Source of the DNA: Protonemura montana
Taxonomy: Eukaryota > Arthropoda > Insecta > Plecoptera > Nemouridae
DNA length: 64,000 bases
Direction of reading: 5' to 3'
Assembly: GCA_947568835.1 (NCBI GenBank)
Contig: OX387606.1
Span: 16,492,001 to 16,556,000 of the forward strand
Made by a program: the position numbers and the translations under genes. A model generated the notes under the pieces. That model was not told where the DNA came from. It did not search any database and was given only the letters and a program-made list of their open reading frames with translations. Shown one piece after another: positions 45,201 through 53,530 of the stretch (the stretch's first letter is position 1; every line of letters starts with the position of its first letter).

Positions 45201-48200
45201 TCTGCTGTAATAGTCGACAATGACTAGAAGCGAATGACCTGATGGCAGTGGTCCCATGAAGTCTATGGCTAGGTCCTGCCAACGTCCTGGCGGAAGCACT
45301 GTCCGTTTCATGGGTTCCGGGTGATTCGGTAATCCCACCAGTTGACACCCATGGCATGTCCTGGCGTACCTTTCGCAATCTTTATCAATCCCTGGCCACC
45401 ATACCTTGCTTCGCAGCAATTGTTTCATTTTCGTTATCCCAGGGTGTCCTTCATGCGCCAACTCCAACGTATGCTGACGTAGGGTTTTTGGAATCACTAA
45501 CCTTGTTCCCTTCAGAATAGCTTGACCTGCTTGGCCAAGTTCAGCAGCAAACGGATGATACGGCTTACTGGCTGGCTGCCATATTCCTGTCTTCAGGCTG
45601 TGCGACACCGCTTGAAGCTCTTGGTCTTTCTCGAAAGCTCCTTCGATGTCTTCTAATTTCAGCGCCACTGGAGTTGTAGACTCGATTAGTATCCGCAAAC
45701 ATCTTTCTCCATTCCTATCAAAAGAATCATTAGTATTCTCTACTAACAACCTCGAAAGTGGATCCGCAATGTTTGATTTTCCGGGTCTGTGAATTACTCG
45801 ATATTTATATGCCTGCAATCTCATCACCCATCTTTCAATTCTAGCACATGGTTTTCCTTTCGGTGAAAAGATAGTTTCTACTGGCTTATTGTCAGTGATT
45901 AAATCAAACGTTTCCCTTCCATACAGAAAATAGTGGAATCGCTCGCAAGCCCAAACAAGCGCTAAAGCCTCTTTTTCATTCTGTGAATAGTTTTTCTCAC
46001 AATCTGATAGGCTCTTACTTGCGTAGCTGATTACCTTGGGACCCCTTGGTCCGTCTTGGATAAGTACAGCTCCGAGCCCTACGGGGCTGGCGTCGGCAAT
46101 GACTGTTGTCTTTGCCTCTGGATTGTAATACCCTAGTGTTCTCTTCTCTGTCAATCTCTTCTTTAGTTCGCTGAACGCCTTATCCTGTTCGGAACCCCAC
46201 TCGAACGGAACTTCTTTCTTCAACAGTCTCCGCAGTGGCTCCGTTACCGTTGACAAATTCGGAATGAAACGTCCCACGAAGTTCACTAAACCGAGGAAGC
46301 TGCTTATTTCCGCCGGAGTCCTTGGTTCCCAGAAGTTCTTGACCGCCTCAACCTTGTTGTCGGTCACCGTAACTCCATCGCTTGTCAAACGATGACCTAT
46401 GAAATCTACGGCTTCTACTCCGAACAGACATTTCTTCTTGTTGAGCGTCATACCTTTCTCTTCTAGTGTCTTCAAAACCTTCTGCAGTCTTTTGTCGTGT
46501 TCTTCCTTCGATCTCCCATGTATCAGGACATCATCCATGTAGACATGGGTTCCTTCGCACCCATGAAGTACCTGCTCCATTGTTCGTTGGAACATCTCAG
46601 GCGCGCAGTTCACTCCGAACACGAGACGTTTATATCTATACAACCCACGGTGTGTAAGGAATGTTGTTATCTCTCTAGACTCTGGGCTCAGTTCTATTTG
46701 GTGAAACGCACTGTTGAAGTCTAGTTTGCTGAAGATTTTGCTATCCCTCAAGTCTGGGATAATTTCTTCGAAGCAAGGTATGTGGTGCTTCTCTCGTTCT
46801 ATTGATTCGTTTGCACGGCGCATGTCAATACAGATTCGAATGTCTCCATTTTCTTTCGGACACACAACCAGTTGTGATGCCCACCGTGAAGAACCATCCA
46901 GTTTCTCGATTATGTCTAGCTCTTCAAGTGTATCTAGTTTCTTTTCAAGTTTCCTCTGTAGGGGTACTGGTATTCTCCGCAAAGGCTGGTATACTGGTGT
47001 AACCCCTTCTTTGATTGGAAGCTTCATCTGAAAGTTCTTCAGTTTCCCGATGATTTCATTTTCTTTAACTTGCCTCACTTGCAATCCAATCGTTAATACC
47101 CCTAGCTGAACAGATGTTTCTTTACCTAGAAGTGCTGATCCCTTTCCTTTGATTACGTAGAAAACAGCAGTTTCTTTCCGATCAGGTGTCACTTCCACTT
47201 CGGTCTCGAATTTCCCTAGCACAGGCAGCGGTTCTTTTACTCCGTAAGGGTAGAGTAATTTGTTCGTCGATGACGTAGTACACACGATCTTATGTTTCTT
47301 CAGATGCTTCCATGTCTCTTCATCAATCACGTTGCATGTTGCTCCAGAATCAACCATGACTTTTAAATGTACGCCACCTAGCTTGACATCTATGCTTTCT
47401 TGCTGTTTATTTGTACCAATTCCAAACGTGTACTCTTCCTCTGTGTCGCTCGAATCAGCAATCTGCCTAATTTTCTTCTTGCTGTTGTCTTCCTTCTTCT
47501 TATCAAACTTCTTCTTGTGCTTGACGTTTGTTCGACAACATGCTTGGAAATGTCCCTTCTTTCGACACAATGTACATTCTTCGTTTTTCGCTGGACAGTT
47601 CGGACTGTTCTTAAAATGTCCCTTATAACCACACGCGTAGCACTTCACCTTCTGTAGGTTATCTGAGCTTTTTGAAAACACTTTATTTATAGTCTCCTTT
47701 GCTACCAACCCTTGTTCCTTGGCATTTGCATCTTCCCATGATTTTGCTGTATTTAACACTGATAGCAAAGTCATGTCCGGTCCTATTTCTATCAATTTTC
47801 GCTTCAATTCTCGCGAAAACACTTTATCTAGGATCTGGTCTCTCACATTTTCGTCAAGTAGGTCACCAAACCCACACTGAGTCGCTTGTCTTCTGAGTCT
47901 TGCTTCGTACTTTTCTATGGATTCTTCCTGTTCCTGGCATAGTCCCCTGAACTTGATCCTTTCATAAGGTACGTTTGTCCTCGGTGTGAATTTAGCTGTC
48001 AGTTCTCTTACCGTCTGATCATAGACGTTTTCACCCTCGACGACTGTAGGTTTTAACGAGTGATATGCATCCTGGACTGCCATGCCTGCTTTGTGAAGAA
48101 GCGTTGCTTGTTTCCTCACCGGTTCGTTGAGGTTCATGCTTATGGCATAATAGTTAAAGGCTCTCAGCCATCTTGCCCAACGCTGGCCTACCGTTGTGAA

Positions 48201-49118
48201 GTCTCCTTCACAGTCGAATTTTCCAATCGAATCGTCCGCCATGATTAAACAATGGATTTCGATGAATCTTTTCCAACCGATAGTTCTTATTTCACGCAAT
48301 CCGTTCCTCGTCGCCAATGTAGTATTCTAACTTCCAACTTGTGGATGTCTCCCGAATAATAATAGCCCGTTTCACTCTTAACATTCGTCCATGCTTTATT
48401 CACTCCCCTCCTCCCGGAACCCCCCGAGCCGGAACTACAAAGTCGGAGTCAATATAGCGACTATCGCTACAGGTATTGCTCGATACTTGGCAATACTTAG
48501 ACATATTTATGATATTTATTATCACTGAGAAAATCTTAGCTGCCAAATTCCAGATGTGAAGCATTTAAAAAAAAATTATTTAAGGATTTTCCCATGAAAG
48601 TGCTTTTAATTGCAGGTGGCATTCTACTCCAAATGAAAGGTCTCGTGGAAACACTAGAGCAAGGCAAGACCGAGATATTCAATGTGTTGACCAATGGCCA
48701 AGCGTTAAAACACTTTCAACTGATGCTCGAATGCCAAGGAGTGGACAAGACCATAGCCTCAGAACTTTGCAATGGAGACCCTTGGAAGGTTCTCCCATCA
48801 AGTCCGAAGAAAGTGAGTCCATTGCTTGCGCCCGCTTCAGGCAAAGTATCCAGCATCGATGCCATCAGCGTTGCAGTCGCATGCTGGCATTTAGGGGCGG
48901 GGCGAAGCGTAGCCGATCAGGCCATCGAGCCAAGGGTCGGGGTTATGTTGGCAATAAAGGTGGGCCAATCGGTGGTCAAAGGGCAGCCCTGGGTCTTCGT
49001 ACACCACATGGGCGATGAGATCGAAGTCGGCGTGAAGACGCTGTTGGATGAGGCTATTGTTATTGTGGATGCTAGTGATTACGCTGATGATAAGTCGCTG
49101 ATTGTAGAGATTCTATAG
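42294..49118 (+). CDS. Tymp: thymidine phosphorylase
   Basis: Pyrimidine salvage enzyme that splits thymidine with phosphate into thymine and 2-deoxyribose-1-phosphate; family members act as dimers in the cytosol. Exons: 42294-42411, 42749-43021, 43307-43584, 43809-43971, 48616-49118; total 1335 nt, 444 aa, the usual length of about 440-480. Visible features are the N-terminal helices [11 protein letters not shown], phosphate-binding [10 protein letters not shown], the family signature [18 protein letters not shown], catalytic Arg in [11 protein letters not shown], pyrimidine-contacting Ser and Lys in [24 protein letters not shown], and the C-terminal domain [11 protein letters not shown]...LGAGR. 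All introns are GT-AG and phases agree. Intron 4 is 4644 bp because an LTR element sits in it on the opposite strand; without it the intron would be about 0.3 kb. The exons look intact. Confidence 0.96.
44124..44277 (-). repeat. 3' LTR of the Gypsy element
   Basis: 154 bp, downstream LTR in element orientation, directly preceded by the polypurine tract. It matches the 5' LTR throughout and is followed by the 5-bp target duplication. Confidence 0.95.
44346..48242 (-). CDS. gag-pol polyprotein of the Gypsy element
   Basis: A single frame of about 1298 residues from the first ATG. In order it shows a gag-like region, two zinc knuckles ([10 protein letters not shown] and [10 protein letters not shown] starts), an aspartic protease ([10 protein letters not shown]), reverse transcriptase with the YMDDVLIHG box and [15 protein letters not shown], RNase H ([19 protein letters not shown]), an integrase zinc finger ([19 protein letters not shown]) and an integrase core ([28 protein letters not shown]). 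No chromodomain was recognised at the C-terminus. The frame appears whole. Order RT-RNase H-integrase places it in Ty3/Gypsy. Confidence 0.95.
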   Translation of the reverse strand: MADDSIGKFDCEGDFTTVGQRWARWLRAFNYYAISMNLNEPVRKQATLLHKAGMAVQDAYHSLKPTVVEGENVYDQTVRELTAKFTPRTNVPYERIKFRGLCQEQEESIEKYEARLRRQATQCGFGDLLDENVRDQILDKVFSRELKRKLIEIGPDMTLLSVLNTAKSWEDANAKEQGLVAKETINKVFSKSSDNLQKVKCYACGYKGHFKNSPNCPAKNEECTLCRKKGHFQACCRTNVKHKKKFDKKKEDNSKKKIRQIADSSDTEEEYTFGIGTNKQQESIDVKLGGVHLKVMVDSGATCNVIDEETWKHLKKHKIVCTTSSTNKLLYPYGVKEPLPVLGKFETEVEVTPDRKETAVFYVIKGKGSALLGKETSVQLGVLTIGLQVRQVKENEIIGKLKNFQMKLPIKEGVTPVYQPLRRIPVPLQRKLEKKLDTLEELDIIEKLDGSSRWASQLVVCPKENGDIRICIDMRRANESIEREKHHIPCFEEIIPDLRDSKIFSKLDFNSAFHQIELSPESREITTFLTHRGLYRYKRLVFGVNCAPEMFQRTMEQVLHGCEGTHVYMDDVLIHGRSKEEHDKRLQKVLKTLEEKGMTLNKKKCLFGVEAVDFIGHRLTSDGVTVTDNKVEAVKNFWEPRTPAEISSFLGLVNFVGRFIPNLSTVTEPLRRLLKKEVPFEWGSEQDKAFSELKKRLTEKRTLGYYNPEAKTTVIADASPVGLGAVLIQDGPRGPKVISYASKSLSDCEKNYSQNEKEALALVWACERFHYFLYGRETFDLITDNKPVETIFSPKGKPCARIERWVMRLQAYKYRVIHRPGKSNIADPLSRLLVENTNDSFDRNGERCLRILIESTTPVALKLEDIEGAFEKDQELQAVSHSLKTGIWQPASKPYHPFAAELGQAGQAILKGTRLVIPKTLRQHTLELAHEGHPGITKMKQLLRSKVWWPGIDKDCERYARTCHGCQLVGLPNHPEPMKRTVLPPGRWQDLAIDFMGPLPSGHSLLVIVDYYSRFYEVEIMKKITAQKTIEKLKPIFARFGLPLSIRSDNGPQFQSEEFREYCAQNKIEQRFTTPLWPQANGEVERQNKSLLKRLKIAQATGKDWKEEMLKYLICYRNTPHSTTGESPAQLLLKMKLRDKLPTYEENQEVDDEIRDRDLEKKWKGKEYADQRRHAQDNKLEEGDYVLMRQPKTDKLSPTFGHVPSPIVERKGNSITIQTPDNVRYTRNSTFFKKFQEKDLTSKKDLEENGSTEQENKSEQETATGPDAQVEMDVDPGPEMPLRTRPARLIRVPQRYQN
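48318..48471 (-). repeat. 5' LTR of the Gypsy element
   Basis: 154 bp, upstream LTR in element orientation. It is identical to 44124-44277 as far as I can compare by eye. It begins TGTAGCGATAGTCGCTATAT and contains an AATAAAGC word likely used for polyadenylation. Confidence 0.95.
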
Positions 49119-49245
49119 AGCGCTCGTATAATGGCTGATTTCACCAATGTCATTTTAATCTTGCTTAATTGGAAGGAATTTTTGGGACAAAATTGATTTT
49201 CCCTAGTAAGTGGACATTTTGAAAAATTTGAATGCAGATAAATTT

Positions 49246-49285
49246 GGGCATCAATTTTTGAAATGGTTATAGTGTTGGTAATAAT
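49246..49285 (+). repeat. tRNA-SINE tail fragment in the thymidine phosphorylase 3' UTR
   Basis: It contains GGGCATCAATTTTTGAAATG and GGTTATAGTGTTGGTAATAA, the tail of the 40617 family. It lies between the stop codon and the first AATAAA, so it is probably transcribed in the mRNA. Confidence 0.65.
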
Positions 49286-49341
49286 ATATATATATTTTTT
49301 TTAATTTGGTGATGATTCAGGAAAGCTTTGCACTGTTACAA

Positions 49342-49347
49342 AATAAA
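49342..49347 (+). promoter_or_regulatory. thymidine phosphorylase polyadenylation signal
   Basis: AATAAA is found 224 bases after the stop codon. Another AATAAA-type word follows near 49547, so the 3' end may vary. Confidence 0.5.
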
Positions 49348-50214
49348 TTTCATTTTACAGTCATTCTTCTTGTTGTGTCTAAATTGTATAGTTCGCAATT
49401 TTCTTATATCAGTTTCTTAAAGCAAATTTCTGCCGGCTAAAATCACCCCTTAAGGTTGTTTAAGAGCGAATTAAATGGTGTTGGTGAAATCTGCCATAAA
49501 TCTGGTCAATGTTGGCAAAAATAATTGTTTCCGTAGATAGTGCCTAAATAAATTGTATTTTGCAATAACATGGGAGTTTTAATTTGTGTAAATTGGAATA
49601 CATTATGAGGTGTGATTAAGAACCATGTGGTTTAGAGTACCTTTTCTCTCAAGTTTCCAGTGTTCCAAGTGTTCTATCAAACACTGGAAGAAGTAAATGT
49701 AAGAGAATTTCTACTAATAACTTGGCCTAAACATAAGATTAGCACATATCTTTAAGTGTAGCTTTTGCAATGAATCCAAAAGCCAGGTGCCGAAGTTAAA
49801 GGAGCATATTTTTCTGTTAATAGATACTAAACATTTCTAGGAAGCAGATATCTTGTACTGGGAAACGACCCTGGTCATCGCTGATGTACTCTTGTCACTT
49901 GATCTAAATGTGCACGAGCCTTTTGAAAGGAAATTACAGATAATGCATTTTCAAAAGTCAAAGAATGCACCTAGTCACTCTAGATTCAGTTATGATAGAG
50001 CAGACATCTATGCCCATTGACGCTCGGGTAAATCCATTTTATCCGTTGAATACATGCCAGTTCTTATTCTGGAAGTCTTAATATTTTAATTTCAATTTGT
50101 GTTTCTAATAATAAAAAGTCCTGCCTATGACGATCACGTGTGTAGGGAATTAATATGGAATGTAAAACCTAATGATAAAACAAGGCTTGGAATTGCTGCC
50201 AATTCCTTGTAAAC
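49348..50214. other. gene-free spacer
   Basis: No gene or repeat was recognised between the end of thymidine phosphorylase and the Kolobok-type element. Confidence 0.45.
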
Positions 50215-50538
50215 TTAAAGGTAGACTCCGGTTAAATCGGTTTTTTTGGGCCGAAGAATTTAGATGGAGATTCAGAAATATAGTTGAATAAAAAAAACCC
50301 GGCGTTTGTGCGATAAGTGTAGCCCCTGCTAGACGCAAGTAAAGTTTGGTGGGGTGGGGATGCTGACGTCACCGGTTAGTAAGCGAGTCGACCGTGCGGC
50401 TTGAGCGGGCAGGCATTGCTAGCCTAAACAGCATTGAGCGCGCGTGAAATAGTGTGTGGTTTGTTTGTAGTGTGTCTATTGTATTGTGTAATGACGGTTG
50501 TGTTCATATAATTATTTTAGCTTTTTTTGACTTTCAAT

Positions 50539-51714
50539 ATGCCGTTCTGTTGTGTGTTTGGCTGTAGCAATAGCGCCAAAAAGCCGGCTTTGGACGCCGA
50601 GGGGAATAAAATTGGCTTTCACAAGTTTCCAAATCGTGAACGATCACCAAACCGTTTCAAAATGTGGATTAGAAAAATAAACCGTGTCAATTTCATTCCG
50701 TCACCCTACGCTCGCGTATGCTCTATTCACTTTGATAAAGAAGAGTACGAGCTAGGACCTTCTCTCAAAAGTGCAATGGCGATATACAAAAAGGACAGCA
50801 ACAGAGTCTTGAAGAAATCAGCAGTGCCTTCGATAAACATGAAAGGGGACACCGACAAGAAGAGGCATGATGAGCCATCTACTTCTTCTCAGCCTGAAAA
50901 AAAAAAACAGCGTCGTCAATCCATCTACCTGCGAAAGAAGCGAGTTGCCGAAGCCGTGGAGGATACTGAAAATGCGTGTTCGAGCGTCGTCTGCATTGAC
51001 GTCGAGCCCGACATCGAAGCTATCCTGCTAGCAGCGAGTCCGGCGACTCCTACGGAGCAGTCCGCTACACGAGAGATCGGCATCCAGTGTAATCTCATCG
51101 GCGATATTTTGCATTCAGACGGCAACAATGTGGCAAATACAGACAATGACACTGACTCAGAATCGGATGACCTGTACGAGTGTCCTTCATCAGGTTTGCG
51201 CTCTGATTCCGAACCAGACGGCGACACCGACGCCGAAGAAGACGACGGCTCATTATCGACCGCAATTCAAGGAAAAAAGAGACCCCATAAAGATTACGAC
51301 TTATTCTTTGTCTTTTGGGATTGCTTGAAACCTTTGTTTACACTTTGCTCAAAATGTGGAGAATCAGTGCTTGAAATACAACAATCGACCAAAGCGTCAA
51401 CGTTGATTGTTACAACGAAATGTAAGAACATGCACATTTGTAAGTGGCGATCCCAACCGAGCAACAATAAATTTGGTGTAGGAACAATAAAAATTGCGAC
51501 TTCCATTTATTGCACTGGGATGAGTTTCAAAAAAATGGAATCTTTCGCTGAAACTTTGAATGCACTAGTAATGAGTGAAACAACATTCTATGACATCGTT
51601 CGACGTTTTATTACACCCGCTATAAAACACACATGGACTGAGCAAAAGCAAGAGCATATCCACGAGATAAACGATAAGTGTGACGGAGAGGGAGTTTCGT
51701 GTAGCTCTACCTAA
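50539..51714 (+). CDS. THAP-domain transposase fragment of the Kolobok-type element
   Basis: A 391-residue frame. The start is the ATG before PFCCVFGC, because THAP domains begin right after the initiator Met. Residues 1-85 form a THAP zinc finger: CCVFGC, a conserved Trp in FKMWIRKI, and CSIHF with its Cys and His. Residues 100-240 are a linker with a basic run (EKKKQRRQ, a likely nuclear signal) and an Asp/Glu/Ser-rich stretch. Residues 255-375 hold the conserved pre-catalytic region with CSKCG, CKNMHICKWRSQP, TGMSFKKMESFAETLN and TFYDIVRRFITPAIKHTW. Family members normally continue from here into a DDE core. This one instead ends within 25 residues (CDGEGVSCSST), and no remaining catalytic sequence follows before the right TIR. 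A 5' UTR intron is possible (TATTTTAG at 50513-50520). Confidence 0.85.
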   Translation: MPFCCVFGCSNSAKKPALDAEGNKIGFHKFPNRERSPNRFKMWIRKINRVNFIPSPYARVCSIHFDKEEYELGPSLKSAMAIYKKDSNRVLKKSAVPSINMKGDTDKKRHDEPSTSSQPEKKKQRRQSIYLRKKRVAEAVEDTENACSSVVCIDVEPDIEAILLAASPATPTEQSATREIGIQCNLIGDILHSDGNNVANTDNDTDSESDDLYECPSSGLRSDSEPDGDTDAEEDDGSLSTAIQGKKRPHKDYDLFFVFWDCLKPLFTLCSKCGESVLEIQQSTKASTLIVTTKCKNMHICKWRSQPSNNKFGVGTIKIATSIYCTGMSFKKMESFAETLNALVMSETTFYDIVRRFITPAIKHTWTEQKQEHIHEINDKCDGEGVSCSST

Positions 51715-51853
51715 TAAATCTCTATTCAAATTCTTAGTTTTTTGAGTGCCCGTAGAGGGCTTATTCTCTCTGTGCGATTTACGTGGATCTTGTGTGTAAG
51801 GAAGAAAGCCAGCCATTGCTAATAAATGAATTAGAGCAGCGATTGCAACAAAA

Positions 51854-51895
51854 CCAATGATATAAGCAGGTCGCGGGACCTGCTTATATCATTGG
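51854..51895. repeat. perfect 19-bp-arm hairpin inside the Kolobok-type element
   Basis: CCAATGATATAAGCAGGTC and its exact reverse complement are separated by GCGG. It lies about 140 bases after the ORF stop and 190 bases before the right TIR. It could be a transposase-binding or end-defining structure; that is inference. Confidence 0.9.
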
Positions 51896-52086
51896 CCATA
51901 CACGCGCCAGCATGCGCGGCTAGCCCGTGACGTAGCTACCCCCACCACCGAATGTTCGCAACCCTACAGCTCCGGAGCTAACTGCGCGACAGACTTGCAG
52001 TTTTTTCAGTCCTATTCACATAACGAATATGCATATGATGTTTAGATAACCTAAAAACAGCCGATTTAACCGGAGTCCACCTTTAA

Positions 52087-53530
52087 GTGAAAAAACCATG
52101 TAGGTTGTAGAGATAATGTAACAATCTTTATTTTTCCACTTTATAAACAGTAATAACCATTGAATAAAAAATAATACTTAATAATCATAATATAAAATGC
52201 CACAAGTTTGATAACATTACTCCGTGAATTTCAGACATAATTGTAAAAATCCATCAATAACAATAACAAAGATTAAGAATTACCTTTAATGAAATAATGG
52301 TATATGAAGTTACCACACAAATTTGTACTATGCAACTATTACCCAAAATTACTTCTAGCACCTACAGTTATATGGTGTTTAAATGAGATGAAATTCAAAG
52401 TGTTAAATTACTGGAAGCAAAGATGAGACTTGAAAACAGAGAGATAGTTTGTAAAATTTATATTTTATTGAATTGCATTGATGAAAACTATTGGAAAATG
52501 GGCTCTTTCTCTGCATTTCTCATATCATAAAATGGCAAATCAAATCATAAAATGGCATGAAATCATAAATGTCTTTGATAATATGGAGCTAAAGACGTGC
52601 AAGATTTTATCGCATTCCTTAGACCCACCAATTTCCATGATTTCAAAAGGCCGCGTGAAAGGCATACGCTTTAAGAAGCTGGGTCTTACATTAGCTCTTC
52701 ACTGTTGTTTTCTCTCAAATTCATCCACCATTGACACGCTGATAAAGCTTTGTCTTATTTTACCAAAAACACAAGATCTCACAACCCCCTTATTAAGTAT
52801 CCATTGGCAATGTATAATAATATTGCTATGCTTCTTGCTCTTATTCACGCACTTTTAACAAATTACGCCTCCCAACTTGTATTGCCCAATACCTAGCAAC
52901 ATGAAAACCAGAGTGTGCGTTTATCAAATCTCTATCCTCCAAAGAGTTCAAAGTTAATATTAGTATTATTAAAATAGTTTGTGTGAGCCAAATGAGAAGT
53001 TTATTCAAGTGGCATATCAAACGTTAGATTTGATTGAAGGCAGCCGAAATTGATAATAATTGACTAGACTCTGAGAGGGCCATAAGGGTGTGAACTATAT
53101 GCTAGAAGAAATATTTGTTAAATAATTCTTTATCACAAGTTCTGTAATATACTTTGCTTGTCTATGTACTTGCACACTAGCCATTATTTGGTCTTTTTCA
53201 CTTATGGTCAAATTGACATTATGTTAGCATTAAATTCAAGACATTGCAAATGCAACTGACTAATCTGAAATGAACTAAATGACTAACAAGCATGAAATTT
53301 TGATAAAGTTACTTGCTTGCTATGGTTGGTGTTAATACCGAGTTGGTAAGCGTATTTTTTAACTATTTCACTATGTGAACACGCGGCTATTAAAACCTCT
53401 CAGCAGCTTGAACCGGTTCATGCCTAGAGCTGTCAAGCTGTAATATGCTACTCGCGACCTTCGTGCTTTGTTTCAGACTTGTAATGCTAGAGGTATAGGT
53501 GGGATCGGGGGGAAAATTCGAACCAACATC
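52087..53530. other. gene-free stretch, partly 3' UTR
   Basis: It lies downstream of the minus-strand acyltransferase stop codon, so its right part is probably 3' UTR; a minus-strand AATAAA occurs at 53000-53005. A 126-residue plus-strand open frame at 52478-52858 has no recognisable motif or splice context, and I do not count it as a gene. Confidence 0.45.

Larger units (their letters stand above)
44124..48471 (-). mobile_element. Ty3/Gypsy LTR retrotransposon (Mag-like), looks whole and young
   Basis: A 4348-bp element lies on the minus strand inside intron 4 of thymidine phosphorylase. Its 154-bp LTRs (48318-48471 and 44124-44277) appear identical base for base, begin TG and end CA. A 5-bp target duplication GGTAT (plus-strand reading) flanks it at 44119-44123 and 48472-48476. 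Directly inside the 5' LTR is TTGGCGACGAGGAA, a primer-binding site fitting the 3' end of tRNA-Ser(GCU). A polypurine tract (AAAAAGAAAAGAGGGG) touches the 3' LTR. One long open frame carries gag and pol; no envelope gene is seen. The LTR contains AATAAA. Identical LTRs imply very recent insertion. The short LTRs, single frame and primer site suggest the Mag lineage; that is inference. No breaks were seen. Confidence 0.95.
50219..52082 (+). mobile_element. Kolobok-type DNA transposon, internally deleted
   Basis: This 1864-bp element has terminal inverted repeats. The left starts AGGTAGACTCCGGTTAAATC and the right, read inward, starts AGGTGGACTCCGGTTAAATC, with one mismatch in the first 22. TTAA flanks both ends (50215-50218, 52083-52086). 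Subterminal parts are also loosely inverted: GGTGGGG...TGACGTCAC near 50350-50372 and its counterpart near 51930-51955. TTAA target sites, purine-rich starts and a THAP-domain protein are the hallmarks of the Kolobok superfamily. The ORF stops before the DDE catalytic part, so this copy cannot encode a full transposase. ACTTAAAGG is itself shared by both ends, so the exact border between TTAA and TIR is ambiguous. piggyBac shares TTAA sites but lacks a THAP domain. Confidence 0.85.

Noticed and set aside
46714-47628. plus-strand open frames inside the Gypsy element
   Set aside because: They are antisense shadows of the minus-strand gag-pol frame.
50539-51714. ordinary host THAP gene
   Set aside because: It is bounded by inverted repeats and TTAA sites and contains the transposase pre-catalytic region, so it belongs to a transposon.
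50219-52082. piggyBac element
   Set aside because: TTAA sites fit, but the encoded protein has a THAP finger and Kolobok-like pre-catalytic region, not a piggyBac transposase.
52478-52858. 126-residue open frame
   Set aside because: No domain, splice context or family resemblance; composition is like translated AT-rich DNA, and it lies 3' of the acyltransferase.
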